A stretch of DNA of 64,000 bases from Anaerolineaceae bacterium (GCA_020634165.1 JACKCF010000002.1:124001-188000), one strand, 5' to 3'; positions 1 to 8,762 are shown, counted from the first letter of the stretch. Notes: generated by a model from the sequence alone, not told the origin. Made by a program: numbers and translations.

Positions 1-132
1 TGGGACCTGTTCCGCCAGCGTGTGACCGCCATCCTCGATGAAGGCAGCGAACATGCCACAACCGCCATTCCCTACTGGGATGGCCGCGCCGGGGAACGCA
101 TTCTGCGCATCCTGAGTGAGCAGCTTGCGTAA
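1..132 (+). CDS. UDP-N-acetylglucosamine 2-epimerase, C-terminal fragment (probable)
   Basis: Only the last 43 codons lie in the window; the reading frame is open at base 1 and stops at a TAA at 130-132. The tail contains PYWDGRAGERILRIL. This resembles the C-terminal end of non-hydrolysing UDP-GlcNAc 2-epimerases (WecB family), where an N-P-[YF]-G-D-G-x-A-x-x-R-I pattern precedes the last helix. Such enzymes interconvert UDP-GlcNAc and UDP-ManNAc for surface polysaccharide synthesis. The fragment is short, so another GT-B fold enzyme cannot be excluded. Confidence 0.5.
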   Translation, partial: WDLFRQRVTAILDEGSEHATTAIPYWDGRAGERILRILSEQLA

Positions 133-195
133 CCCAGCATAGCCCCTTATCATGCTGTGACTTAGTTAGCGATCTCGCTCAGGAAGCCACAGCAC

Positions 196-1368
196 ATGGC
201 AGCACTCAAATACAAATCGACAGTCAACCAGTCACGCATCGCCGTCCTGGGGATGTTCTTCATCAACGGCGCGCTGATGGCGACCTGGATTTCGCGCATT
301 CCACAGATTCAGGACACCCTTGGCTTGAGTGAAGGCCAGTTAGGCATCGTGCTCCTGGGATTATCGGCGGGGGTATTGACGGCCCTTTCGCTGGCAGGTG
401 GCCTGGTTGCCCGTTATGGCAGCCGCCGTGTGACGGTGACTGCTGCCTTCGTTTTGGCGCTGCTGCTCATCTCGCTGCCCTGGATGCCGACCAGTGTCGC
501 CCTGTGGATCAACCTCTTTGGGTTCGGCATGGCCCTCAGCACAATGGATGTGGCCATGAATGCCCAGGCTGTCGAAGTGGAAGCGCAGGCGGGGCGTCCG
601 CTCATGTCCACATTCCACGCATTTTGGAGTATTGGTGGGTTTGTCAGCGCGGCCATTGGCGCAGGCATGGCGTCCTTCAACATTGAACCTCAGCCTCACT
701 TCGTCATCGGCGCCCTATTATTCGGGTCGATGATCTTCATTTTCCGGCGACATCTGCTATTTAACGTTGCCTCGGAAGAAGCCGATGAGAAGGAGCAGGT
801 GTTTCGCTTGCCGCCACGTGCCTTGTGGCCGCTGGGGATTGTCGCCTTTGCTGGCGCCATCGGTGAAGGGTCCATGGCCGATTGGAGCGGCGTCTACCTC
901 AGTGATATCGTCCACACCGATGACGCCACAGCCGCACTCGGCTTTACAGCCTTCTCCATCACGATGACCATCGGGCGGCTATCCGGCGATTGGTTGGCGG
1001 CGCGTTTTTCTCCGGCAAGGCTGGTTCAATTCGGTGGTCTGATTGCAACAGCGGGGTTGCTGCTGGCCATCTTCATGCCGACGGTTACTACCGCGCTCAT
1101 CGGATTCGCCGCCGTTGGACTGGGTGTTTCGACAGTGGTTCCGCTCGCTTTCAGTGCCGCCGGACGTGTTCCTGGGATTTCGGCCAGCGTCGGTATCGCC
1201 AGCGTGGCGACCATCGGCTATGCGGGCTTCCTGGCCGGACCGCCCATCATCGGCCTCCTTGCCGAAGCGACCTCGTTGCAGGTGGCATTCCTCCTATTTG
1301 TCGCCACACTGACCGCAACGCTAGTAGTCACAGGTCGCCAACTCAATAGGTCGGCGTCGTTGAAATAG
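196..1368 (+). CDS. MFS transporter, YbjJ/fucose-permease-like
   Basis: A 390-residue protein with about 12 hydrophobic segments, the normal size for the major facilitator superfamily, so an inner-membrane secondary transporter. The first loop has the MFS signature region (GGLVARYGSRRV), and the segment MDVAMNAQAVEVEAQAGRP followed by MSTFHAFWSIGG is typical of the YbjJ-like branch. The substrate is not evident. The ATG at 196 is preceded by AGGAAG about ten bases upstream. The gene stands alone: the upstream fragment ends 63 bases earlier and the next gene is convergent. Confidence 0.85.
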   Translation: MAALKYKSTVNQSRIAVLGMFFINGALMATWISRIPQIQDTLGLSEGQLGIVLLGLSAGVLTALSLAGGLVARYGSRRVTVTAAFVLALLLISLPWMPTSVALWINLFGFGMALSTMDVAMNAQAVEVEAQAGRPLMSTFHAFWSIGGFVSAAIGAGMASFNIEPQPHFVIGALLFGSMIFIFRRHLLFNVASEEADEKEQVFRLPPRALWPLGIVAFAGAIGEGSMADWSGVYLSDIVHTDDATAALGFTAFSITMTIGRLSGDWLAARFSPARLVQFGGLIATAGLLLAIFMPTVTTALIGFAAVGLGVSTVVPLAFSAAGRVPGISASVGIASVATIGYAGFLAGPPIIGLLAEATSLQVAFLLFVATLTATLVVTGRQLNRSASLK

Positions 1369-1550
1369 CTTCACGAATCTTACGATAGGTTGTTATGCTC
1401 TTGCGGCTGTCGAATATGGTTAGTAACCATGTTATCAGCAATATCAGAGCGATATGACTAAACAGGCGTATCGCAGAAGGTTGATTATCCGGATGGCGGC
1501 AAGTATGGAAGTCATTTTTATAGGCATACAACTGAACAAGATGGACATTT

Positions 1551-2453
1551 CTACCGCCGAGCCAGTTCACTGGCATAGCGCTTGCCGAGCGTATCGGCAT
1601 GCTGCCGTGCCCAATCCGTCAGCCGAGTTTCGCCCGCAGGCGGACTATCAACATACAGCAAGTCAGCCATCAACCCCTCGATTTCTGGCCGCGTAATGGT
1701 GACGTCATTGACCAGCCAGCCGATGACTTGTCCGGTCACGTAGCCCACACAGGGCGGAACGCCTATCACGGGACGTTTGCTGTGAATAATCTCGCCAATG
1801 GTCTGCGCCAATTCACGATAGGTGAACGTTTCCGGGCCGATAGCATCAATAATCACGTTTTCGCGTAATCTCCCTTGCGCAACGGCTAACGCCGCCAGGT
1901 CATCGACATAAATCGGCTGGATACGATACTCACCATCGCCAAAAACACCGAAAACGGGCAAGTGTCGCAGCACCCAGGCGATATTGTTGATGAGAATATC
2001 TTCTTTGCCGAACAACACCGTCGGGCGCAGAATCGCATAAGACATACCGCTTTGGATTAGTGCCCGTTCCAAACGCGCTTTGCCCTGGAAGTATTCGAGC
2101 GAACTCTCTTCAGATGGATTGGTGATGCTGACGTGCACAATCCGCTCGACGCCTGCTTTCCTGGCCGCATCAAACAGCTTGAGCGTGTTATCTACCGCCA
2201 TCTGATGCGTGAAGTCTTTGTGATTGAAGCGCACCCAGTACGTATTGTAGAGAACAGATACCCCTTGCAGGCTCTCAATGAGTTTTTCGGGACGATCCCA
2301 GTTGAACGGATAGGCCCGAACCTTCTCGCCAAACGGATTTTCCTTGTGCAGTGAATTGGTGAGCGTCATCACATCTTCGCCTGCATCGAGCAGCCGTTTT
2401 GCAATGTACTTACCGGAATACCCAAATGCTCCTGTGACAGCATGTTTTGCCAT
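1551..2453 (-). CDS. NAD(P)-binding NmrA/atypical SDR family protein
   Basis: A 300-residue Rossmann protein beginning with AVTGAFGYSGKYIAKRL, the GxxGxxG dinucleotide motif of extended or atypical SDRs. The body (NPSEESSLEYFQGKARLERAL, then ILRPTVLFG) matches the NmrA/NDUFA9-like branch that binds NAD(P) and often acts as an oxidoreductase, isomerase or redox sensor. The substrate is unknown. It is the second gene in the leftward direction after a TetR regulator, with its own upstream region. That region carries a TGAAC-N2-GTTCA inverted repeat matching one in front of the regulator, so TetR control is likely. Confidence 0.8.
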   Translation of the reverse strand: MAKHAVTGAFGYSGKYIAKRLLDAGEDVMTLTNSLHKENPFGEKVRAYPFNWDRPEKLIESLQGVSVLYNTYWVRFNHKDFTHQMAVDNTLKLFDAARKAGVERIVHVSITNPSEESSLEYFQGKARLERALIQSGMSYAILRPTVLFGKEDILINNIAWVLRHLPVFGVFGDGEYRIQPIYVDDLAALAVAQGRLRENVIIDAIGPETFTYRELAQTIGEIIHSKRPVIGVPPCVGYVTGQVIGWLVNDVTITRPEIEGLMADLLYVDSPPAGETRLTDWARQHADTLGKRYASELARR

Positions 2454-2486
2454 GATATTTTCTCCTGAATCGGTTTATCAACCAAA

Positions 2487-2504
2487 AAATGAACGTGTTC
2501 ATTT
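2487..2504. promoter_or_regulatory. TetR-type operator upstream of the SDR gene
   Basis: AAATGAACGTGTTCATTT is an 18-bp inverted repeat, palindromic except for its two central bases. It lies about 35 bases upstream of the SDR start codon at 2453. Its core TGAAC-N2-GTTCA is identical to the core of the palindrome in front of the TetR gene at 3225-3244. The shared core suggests one regulator binds both sites. Confidence 0.65.
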
Positions 2505-2537
2505 TTAAAAGGCAAAAAAATATATGTTGTTTCTCGG

Positions 2538-3215
2538 CTAATCGTCAGACATGTCTGATGACACAAATACCTGCGCCAGAATATTGCTGAGTTTCGCCAG
2601 GGCCTGCGTCACATACGGCACCAAAAGCAGCAGCCGCAGTTGCTTGAGGGCACCCGTTACAAAGTCGAGAAGTTCATAGCTCACCCGTTGTTTTGGACTG
2701 CGGTCAAACAACCAGAATTGAATAAACAGAAAGTGCAGGCTGTAGAGCAGGGTCGCGATCTGTTTTGCCTGTTCCTGTTTGGGCGCATCTTTTGCTGTTT
2801 CCACCAGATAGACAAAACCATCGAGCGCCGCCTCGCGCATTTCGGCGGCGTTATCGCCTAACAAACTGGAGTCTGAACTGGGTTTCATGGCTTCGCTATA
2901 AAGTGCTCCCAGAGCATCCCGATACGCTTCTGATCCCTGTAGGCGATAGACCATGACCATTTGGAAGCGATTTGCAATCGACTCAATCGGTAACTGCTCT
3001 ATGTAAGCAACTGTTTCCTGGGCCATCTCACGATACAGTTCCAGAATCAGTGCCTGCTTGTTTTCAAAATACCGATACGCCAGACCAAGCGAACAATCCG
3101 CTGCGGCTGCGATGTCGCGCATGGTTGTTTCATCATAGCCCTTGCTGGTGAACAGTTCTAAGGCTGTATCCAGAATGTGACGTCTTGTTTGTTCGGCTTT
3201 CGCAGTCTTAGCCAT
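2538..3215 (-). CDS. TetR/AcrR family transcriptional regulator
   Basis: A 225-residue protein with an N-terminal helix-turn-helix of the TetR type (RRHILDTALELFTSKGYDET, then MRDIAAAADCSLGLAYRYFENK) and a variable helical ligand-binding domain. The start is placed at the ATG at 3215 because AGGGAA lies 4-9 bases upstream; a longer frame to 3248 would run through the operator palindrome. The palindrome at 3225-3244 overlaps the ribosome-binding region, so autorepression is likely. The neighbouring SDR gene has a matching site, which makes it the probable target. Confidence 0.88.
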   Translation of the reverse strand: MAKTAKAEQTRRHILDTALELFTSKGYDETTMRDIAAAADCSLGLAYRYFENKQALILELYREMAQETVAYIEQLPIESIANRFQMVMVYRLQGSEAYRDALGALYSEAMKPSSDSSLLGDNAAEMREAALDGFVYLVETAKDAPKQEQAKQIATLLYSLHFLFIQFWLFDRSPKQRVSYELLDFVTGALKQLRLLLLVPYVTQALAKLSNILAQVFVSSDMSDD

Positions 3216-3224
3216 GTTTTCCCT

Positions 3225-3244
3225 AAAGTGAACATGTTCACTTT
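3225..3244. promoter_or_regulatory. TetR autoregulatory operator
   Basis: A perfect 20-bp palindrome, AAAGTGAACATGTTCACTTT, lies 10 bases upstream of the TetR start codon. TetR-family repressors bind such dyads of roughly 15-20 bp as dimers or pairs of dimers. The core TGAACATGTTCA recurs with one base changed at 2490-2501 before the SDR gene. Confidence 0.7.
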
Positions 3245-3382
3245 TCATAGAATAGACCCGTTTTCATTTGATGTCAATCACAAATCGGGCGCAGCGATCT
3301 ACTCAGAACTTTTTTCTCTGTGCGCTTGGTGGCTTTGTGGTAGTCTTTAACGTGACCCACAGAATATTTTCGAGGCATCCCA

Positions 3383-3970
3383 ATGGCCCAAACAGACCAC
3401 AAAGCAGAGCGATGGATCACCAAACATAAGCAGTGGCGCGATGAATTCATTGAGCTGCGGCAAATCGTCCTGGATGCAGGTCTGAATGAAACCATCAAGT
3501 GGATGCATCCATGCTACATGCTCGACGACAAGAATGTAATCATCTTGCAGGACTTCAAAAACTACTGCGCGATAATGTTCATCAAAGGCGCTTTGCTGGA
3601 TGATCCCGCGGGTATGCTCGTCAAGTTAACCGAAAACACTCAGGCAGCGCGTCAGCTTCGTTTCACCAATGTCGATGAAATCACCGAAATGGCACACATC
3701 ATCAAGGCTTATGTCAATCAAGCCATCGAGGTCGAAAAAGCTGGCCTGGAAGTCGAGTTCAAAGACACGTCTGAATTCAACATGCCAGACGAATTCCAGA
3801 CAGCACTTGATGAAAACCCTGCTTTGAAATCAGCTTTCGAGGCATTAACGCCTGGACGCCAGCGCGGCTATCTGCTCTATTTTTCTGGGGCCAAACAATC
3901 AAAAACCCGCACTTCAAGGGTCGAAAAATACGCGCAGCACATTCTGAATGGCAAGGGCCTGAACGATTAG
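3383..3970 (+). CDS. YdeI/OmpD-associated family protein (DUF1801)
   Basis: A 195-residue soluble protein. The N-terminal half is a DUF1801-type domain (IKWMHPCYMLDDKNVIIL, then FKNYCAIMFIKGALLDDP). The C-terminal half has the YdeI/OmdA signature: F.TALDENPALKSAFEALTPGRQRGYLLYFSGAKQSKTR.. (given here in pieces only). The family is widespread and has been linked to resistance to antimicrobial peptides in enteric bacteria, but no biochemical role is settled. It stands alone, diverging from the TetR gene. Confidence 0.82.
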   Translation: MAQTDHKAERWITKHKQWRDEFIELRQIVLDAGLNETIKWMHPCYMLDDKNVIILQDFKNYCAIMFIKGALLDDPAGMLVKLTENTQAARQLRFTNVDEITEMAHIIKAYVNQAIEVEKAGLEVEFKDTSEFNMPDEFQTALDENPALKSAFEALTPGRQRGYLLYFSGAKQSKTRTSRVEKYAQHILNGKGLND

Positions 3971-4037
3971 CGCATTCTACCTCTGTGTGATATGCGCTCT
4001 CATTGGAGAAAATTCAATACAGGTCAATAAAGGGAGC

Positions 4038-5627
4038 CTAACCACCTCGTCTGACAGCACGTAACGCTGTTGTGATGGGCTTCCCCAGCACCCGCCGACC
4101 CAGGCGAACGATACTCCCAAGCACGCGCGCCAGCAGTTCCGGCTCAGGCGGATAAAGCACCGGATACGGTTCTCTTCCCAGATCACTGAGCACAGCGTTG
4201 GCCGCAGCGATTCCAGTCGTGGTACTGTGCTCCATCCAGAGGGATGGCGTGTTGTATCGCACCCAGTCACCACAGGCATGCACCCCTTCCCAGGGCGTCT
4301 CGACGGCCAATGTTCGGGCATCCGGCACCCGATAGCGCGTTTGCACACCACTGTTCCGGCGCACAGTCCCATGTAAAATCTGCCCCTTGAGGTTCGGCCA
4401 GGCGCGTGCAACATCGGTCGCACAGGCGGCCATCAGGTTGTGGTCCGGCAGATCAAGCACATCCTTGGGGCCATAGACATGCAGCTCAATCGCGCTGCCA
4501 CCAGTCGCCTCATGCCATTCACGGAAATCATCATAGAGACGGTGCAGCCAGAAAAAGTTATCCGGCAAAAAGTCGCCCGTTAACATGCCACCCATGACGC
4601 CTTCAGGCGGTGCGGTCTTATACCACAGATGAACGACTGCATTGCGCAGCCCACGTGGGAAAATCATGTCGTCGATGTCATTCGCAGTGGCCTTGCTGGC
4701 AGCCAGCAGACGCTCGGCACCTGGCGCATCGGTCGCGATAATGACGTGCCTGGTATGGAAGCGACGTACTTCGCCTGTTCCGGCAGTGGCGACCACCTGC
4801 CAACTCCCTTCGGAGCGGTCCAGCCGAGTCACTGTCATGCCCCCCATCACATAGCCGTCATGGGCATCGATGCTGTCGATCAGCGGTTGAATCAGGCTGG
4901 TGTGGCTATCCGCAGGGAAAAAATGCAACTGCCAGGCATCTCGGCGCAGCATGGTGTAAAAGCGCAGTCCGGCAATCAACCCGGTCAGATCGATATCCTC
5001 TACTGGAGCCGCCAGCAGATTAACGGCCAGCCCAGTGAAGGTCGCACGCAGGTTAGGCGTCCATCCCCGGAAGAACAGGCTCATTGGCAGGCCATCGAGC
5101 GTCCGTTCTTCAGCAATCGGATCAAAGCCAACCGTCAGCATGATACTCAGCAGCAGCCCTGGCAAAGACAAAAAATCCCAGGGTGCAATATTGGCCCAGA
5201 TATTGGGGTTAAACAGCAAATTGAGGTAATGGAAGGGCGCCGGAATGTACTTAGAGCGCACAGCATTTCCGGCTTCCATATAACGGACATGCTTGCCCCA
5301 TCGGTTAACCCAATCTTCACCGTAGCTGAGTTGCAGCTTGGTATCGGTGAAGCGCTCGATGGTTGCACGCAGGTTGACGTAACCGCCCCAGACGCCATGT
5401 ACGCTGTGTTCAGTTCTGAAGGTCCATTCCTGGCCTTCATGCTCAATGATGTCCGGCTTGCCACCGCTGAGTCGCCCACCTGGCCACAGGCTGTCAGCAT
5501 CGAGCACCAACGGCTCTACACCGCGCCCGGCCAGATGCACCGCCGCCGCCAATCCGGCCAGTCCCGCGCCGATGACAACCACAGGGAAAAGGTCGTCTTG
5601 TTCTTGAGAATGCGTATTTTCAGACAT
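4038..5627 (-). CDS. FAD-dependent amine oxidase/phytoene desaturase-like oxidoreductase
   Basis: A 529-residue flavoprotein. The N-terminus has the ADP-binding fold VVIGAGLAGLAAAVHLAG, with the acidic residue ending strand 2 (VLDAD), then the GGRL turn. Near the C-terminus HACGDWVR resembles the second FAD contact of the amine oxidase/carotene desaturase superfamily. The substrate is unknown; no carotenoid genes lie nearby. It starts 48 bases after the VOC gene ends and may be the last gene of the RHH-VOC-oxidoreductase transcript. No clear signal peptide; the hydrophobic stretch around residues 140-165 may associate with the membrane. Confidence 0.75.
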   Translation of the reverse strand: MSENTHSQEQDDLFPVVVIGAGLAGLAAAVHLAGRGVEPLVLDADSLWPGGRLSGGKPDIIEHEGQEWTFRTEHSVHGVWGGYVNLRATIERFTDTKLQLSYGEDWVNRWGKHVRYMEAGNAVRSKYIPAPFHYLNLLFNPNIWANIAPWDFLSLPGLLLSIMLTVGFDPIAEERTLDGLPMSLFFRGWTPNLRATFTGLAVNLLAAPVEDIDLTGLIAGLRFYTMLRRDAWQLHFFPADSHTSLIQPLIDSIDAHDGYVMGGMTVTRLDRSEGSWQVVATAGTGEVRRFHTRHVIIATDAPGAERLLAASKATANDIDDMIFPRGLRNAVVHLWYKTAPPEGVMGGMLTGDFLPDNFFWLHRLYDDFREWHEATGGSAIELHVYGPKDVLDLPDHNLMAACATDVARAWPNLKGQILHGTVRRNSGVQTRYRVPDARTLAVETPWEGVHACGDWVRYNTPSLWMEHSTTTGIAAANAVLSDLGREPYPVLYPPEPELLARVLGSIVRLGRRVLGKPITTALRAVRRGG

Positions 5628-5675
5628 GGCCTGATTGTAAGCCAGCGGATCGCCATTTGGAATGAAGGGGTTGTG

Positions 5676-6047
5676 CTATTTACCCTGTTGGCTGGTGAGG
5701 TCGCCATCAATTTCGCTGATCTGAATGACCATGCCATCGGGGTCCTGCACCTGTATTGAGCGCCCGAAGGCTTCGTCGGCAATGCCACGATGGGGTTCAA
5801 TACCTGCCTGCTGCAACCGCACCAAGATATCTTCCAACGGTTCCGTAGCGCGCATAGCCAATTCAACCCGTCCGTGTGCTTTTTCGGGGAGTTGACTGGC
5901 GAAATGCAGCGCCAGCATCTGGTTGCCACTACCCAATTCGGTCCACATATCGTTCCGCTGTTGATAGTCCAATTTCAGGCCCAGCGCAGTGTAGAACTCA
6001 ATGGCACTGTTCATATCGGTGACGTACACAATTGGCAGAATTTTCAT
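5676..6047 (-). CDS. VOC (glyoxalase/bleomycin-resistance fold) family protein
   Basis: A 123-residue single-domain protein with the beta-alpha-beta-beta-beta pattern of the vicinal oxygen chelate fold. It begins ILPIVYVTDMNSAIEFYTAL and ends with DPDGMVIQISE. Members bind a metal or small ligands, and include glyoxalases, dioxygenases and antibiotic-binding proteins. The function cannot be chosen from sequence. Its ATG overlaps the stop of the upstream RHH gene (ATGA), showing translational coupling. Confidence 0.82.
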   Translation of the reverse strand: MKILPIVYVTDMNSAIEFYTALGLKLDYQQRNDMWTELGSGNQMLALHFASQLPEKAHGRVELAMRATEPLEDILVRLQQAGIEPHRGIADEAFGRSIQVQDPDGMVIQISEIDGDLTSQQGK

Positions 6048-6223
6048 GTGTCATCATCCCCACTGGTTTGTTCTTCTCGAATCCGAGCGATATGGGCACG
6101 CAAGGCATCTTCGACGAATAGTGACAATGACTGCCCAGTATCTATCGATGCGTGCTTGACGCCCTTTATCAGGTCCGGCGGCAGATAAACGTTGAACTGC
6201 TGTTTCTTGTCTTCTTGTGCCAT
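6044..6223 (-). CDS. Small ribbon-helix-helix (CopG/Arc-like) DNA-binding protein
   Basis: A 59-residue ORF. The sequence QQFNVYLPPDLIKGVKHASI, followed by DTGQSLSLFVEDALRAHI, has the short beta strand and two helices of ribbon-helix-helix proteins, which dimerise to bind palindromic operators. It overlaps the VOC start by four bases. The start codon lies in a perfect 18-bp palindrome (6222-6239), so autorepression is probable. No toxin partner is seen, so it is more likely a repressor for the VOC gene than an antitoxin. Confidence 0.75.
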   Translation of the reverse strand: MAQEDKKQQFNVYLPPDLIKGVKHASIDTGQSLSLFVEDALRAHIARIREEQTSGDDDT

Positions 6224-6239
6224 GCTAGCATGCTAGCAT
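6222..6239. promoter_or_regulatory. Perfect palindrome overlapping the RHH start codon (probable operator)
   Basis: ATGCTAGCATGCTAGCAT is a perfect 18-bp palindrome made of two overlapping ATGCTAGCAT units. It covers the last bases of the likely promoter and part of the RHH start codon. Ribbon-helix-helix dimers bind adjacent short palindromes, which fits autorepression. Confidence 0.65.
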
Positions 6240-6258
6240 AATAGTATTGGTCTGTCAA
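6230..6258 (-). promoter_or_regulatory. Promoter of the RHH-VOC transcript
   Basis: On the minus strand a consensus -35 TTGACA (6258-6253) is followed after 17 bases by TAGCAT (6235-6230) as a four-of-six -10. Transcription would start near 6223, the first base of the RHH start codon. The mRNA would then be leaderless or nearly so. There is no Shine-Dalgarno sequence in front of this ATG, which agrees. Confidence 0.5.
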
Positions 6259-6324
6259 CCAGTGCGACAGTCTTGCGAAAACGGTACACTAACGACAAAT
6301 TCGTCACCTTATGGAGAATGCCTC

Positions 6325-8130
6325 ATGCTCAAGCCCCTGAATCTGGATGCCAGCGCCCCCTGGCGCAGCCGTTTTGAAGCGGCCCGCATCGTCAACAGCG
6401 ACATCGCCACGCGCAACCCACGTCGGGGCGTGGTTACGAGCAACAAAGATGGCGCCTACCAGCTTTATGCCTGGGATGTTCCTACGGGCCAGCTTACCCA
6501 GATAACCGACTTCCCGACAGGCAAAGTCGGCGGCACCATTTCCGCGGATGGTGAGCGCATCTATTACCTGCATGATGAAGGCGGCGACGAAATCGGGCAC
6601 TATCATTACAAGCCCATCAACGGCGGCGATCCGGTGGACATCAGCCCGGATATGCCTGCCTACGCCTCCAACTACTTCACAGAGTCGTTTACAGGCAATC
6701 ATTATGGTTTTGCTACCGCCAATCAGTTTGGCTTCTTCATCTATGTCATTGACAATGTGCGCGGTGGCGAACCGCTATTTCGCTTTGAATCGCAATCGCT
6801 GTCAGTTGGGCCACTGCTCTCCTACGATGGTGAAATTGCCGTCATTGCGACGACTGAAAAAGCAAAATCGCTGCATTTCAATCTGGAAGCATACGACGTC
6901 CAAACAGGCGAAAAATTAGGCGAACTATGGGATGGTCCCGGAACGAGTGTGCAGCCCGTTGGCTTCGCTCGCCGCGCGGGCGATATGCGCTTCCTGGCGA
7001 CCAGCAGTGCCAGCGGCTACCCACGTCCACTCATCTGGAATACACGCACCAATGAGCGCTTCGACCTGCCAGTAGATGATATTGACGGCGATGTTACCGC
7101 CTGGGATTGGTCGGAAGATGGGCGGTTGATCCTGCTGCGGCAGATGCACATGGCACAGAGTAAGTTGTGGCTGTACGACGCAGAAAGCAAGCGAACCAAA
7201 GCGTTAAATCATCCTGCCGGAACCTATAGCAAAGCCTATTTTTCGCCAGATGGCACCATCTATGCCCACCTCAGCGATGCCACCAATGCCGAGCGCATCG
7301 TCGAACTGGAGATGTCCGGCGCGTTCAGACGAGTGGTATTGGATGCAGCACCCGATCAAAGCGGCATCCATCCACAGAGCGTGACCTTTACCAGCGGCGA
7401 TGGCACACCTATCCAGGCATGGCTGTACACCCCAGAAGGTGACGGCCCGTTCCCGACGATTGTGCATACGCACGGCGGCCCAACAGGCGTTCAGACGAAC
7501 CGTTATATGCCCGATATTCAGGCCTGGCTTGATCACGGCTTTGCCTTCTTCACCATCAACTATCGCGGCAGCACGACTTTCGGCAAGGATTTTCAGGATG
7601 CCATCCTGGGCAATCTAGGCGATCTGGAAGTGCAGGATGTCGTCGCCGGTGTACATTGGCTGCTTGACGAAGGCATCACCCAACCTGATATGATCCTCAA
7701 GACGGGCCGCAGCTATGGTGGCTACATGACGCTGCAATGTGTCGGCAAAGCACCTGATTTATGGGCAGGCGGCATGGCCATTGTCGCCATCGCGGATTGG
7801 CGGCTGATGTACGAGGACCAGGCGGAAACCTTACGTGGCTATCAGCGCGCATTATTCGGTGGCTCTCCCGATGAACTCCCCGAAGCCCACAAAAAATCCT
7901 CGCCGATTACCTATGCAGAGCAGGTCAAAGCACCGCTGCTGGTCATCCAGGGGCGCAATGATACCCGCTGCCCGGAACGTCAGATGGAGGTTTATGAAGC
8001 GAAGCTGCGCGGTCTGGGTAAGCAGATCGAAATGAGCTGGTACGAGGCTGGTCACGGCGCCATGACCATCGAGGAACAGGTCCGGCAGATGGAACTGATG
8101 CTGCGCTTTGCCTATCGGGTGTTGGGATAA
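6325..8130 (+). CDS. S9 family serine peptidase (prolyl oligopeptidase/acylaminoacyl-peptidase type)
   Basis: A 601-residue protein with an N-terminal seven-bladed beta-propeller (about residues 30-330) and a C-terminal alpha/beta hydrolase. The nucleophile is Ser463 in GRSYGGYM, with Asp546 (GRNDTRCP) and His577 (EAGHGAM) completing the triad. THGGP supplies the oxyanion hole. It cleaves short peptides; there is no signal peptide, so it is cytoplasmic. The start is set at 6325 because GGAG lies eight bases upstream; the longer frame from 6247 lacks this. A strong terminator follows at 8182. Confidence 0.92.
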   Translation: MLKPLNLDASAPWRSRFEAARIVNSDIATRNPRRGVVTSNKDGAYQLYAWDVPTGQLTQITDFPTGKVGGTISADGERIYYLHDEGGDEIGHYHYKPINGGDPVDISPDMPAYASNYFTESFTGNHYGFATANQFGFFIYVIDNVRGGEPLFRFESQSLSVGPLLSYDGEIAVIATTEKAKSLHFNLEAYDVQTGEKLGELWDGPGTSVQPVGFARRAGDMRFLATSSASGYPRPLIWNTRTNERFDLPVDDIDGDVTAWDWSEDGRLILLRQMHMAQSKLWLYDAESKRTKALNHPAGTYSKAYFSPDGTIYAHLSDATNAERIVELEMSGAFRRVVLDAAPDQSGIHPQSVTFTSGDGTPIQAWLYTPEGDGPFPTIVHTHGGPTGVQTNRYMPDIQAWLDHGFAFFTINYRGSTTFGKDFQDAILGNLGDLEVQDVVAGVHWLLDEGITQPDMILKTGRSYGGYMTLQCVGKAPDLWAGGMAIVAIADWRLMYEDQAETLRGYQRALFGGSPDELPEAHKKSSPITYAEQVKAPLLVIQGRNDTRCPERQMEVYEAKLRGLGKQIEMSWYEAGHGAMTIEEQVRQMELMLRFAYRVLG

Positions 8131-8181
8131 ATATAGTTAACGTGCGTTTTGTTTAATCCTGAGCCAAAGATATGCCAACGC

Positions 8182-8210
8182 AAAGACGCCCCGGTGGGGG
8201 CGTCTTTTTT
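8182..8210 (+). terminator. Rho-independent terminator after the S9 peptidase
   Basis: An 11-bp perfect stem (AAAGACGCCCC with its complement at 8197-8207) closes a GGTG loop and runs into a T-tract. It lies about 50 bases after the peptidase stop codon. Confidence 0.9.
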
Positions 8211-8296
8211 GCTTTGCCAGGCGAATCTTTTGCTAACATCGCATTATTTGGCGATAAAATTAGATAAAAACAAATCACTATAAAGAATAGGTAACG

Positions 8297-8704
8297 ATGA
8301 CTGCGCATTATTCTGTTGAAAAACGTGCTGACCTTCCAGTGGTCATTGCCGAATATTTCGAAGATTTTGGTGGTGATGACGATGTGAATGGCGTGGGCGA
8401 AGCCCTACATGCCGTGTTCGACCAATTAGACCATGATGCTTATATCATCCTGGATGTGCGTCGCGCCACACTTTCGTTCAACGATATGATGCTGACAACC
8501 AAGCGCAGCTTTTTCATTGAAAATCCACTAAGCAAACATCCCCGCTTTTTGAAAACGATCATCTTGACAGAAAGTAAGATCATAATCCGCTTTGCTTCGG
8601 GGCTAAATTCAGCGCCATTTGGGAATATGCATGTCCCTATCTATGTGACATTGGAGGAGGCTATTGACTGGATACGTAGCGACCTTAGAAAACGAGCGAG
8701 CTAA
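8297..8704 (+). CDS. Uncharacterised small protein, STAS/SpoIIAA-like layout
   Basis: A 135-residue soluble protein of unknown function. An alternating strand-helix pattern is visible: YIILDVRRATLSFNDMML, FLKTIILTE, PIYVTLEEAIDWIRS. This resembles the STAS/SpoIIAA-like single-domain proteins common in this phylum. The protein at 34895-35323 has a similar layout, with a closing SxxEAxxxI helix. No neighbour explains its role. The assignment to the fold is tentative. Confidence 0.6.
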   Translation: MTAHYSVEKRADLPVVIAEYFEDFGGDDDVNGVGEALHAVFDQLDHDAYIILDVRRATLSFNDMMLTTKRSFFIENPLSKHPRFLKTIILTESKIIIRFASGLNSAPFGNMHVPIYVTLEEAIDWIRSDLRKRAS

Positions 8705-8762
8705 CTACTTTGGCTCAGGCTTAAACAAAACTCACATTGCTTAGGCAGAGCATATAGATAGG

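Noticed and set aside
4629..5759. Long plus-strand open frame of 376 codons
   Set aside because: Lies antisense to the FAD oxidoreductase and VOC genes, whose protein motifs are clear. It has no recognisable domain.
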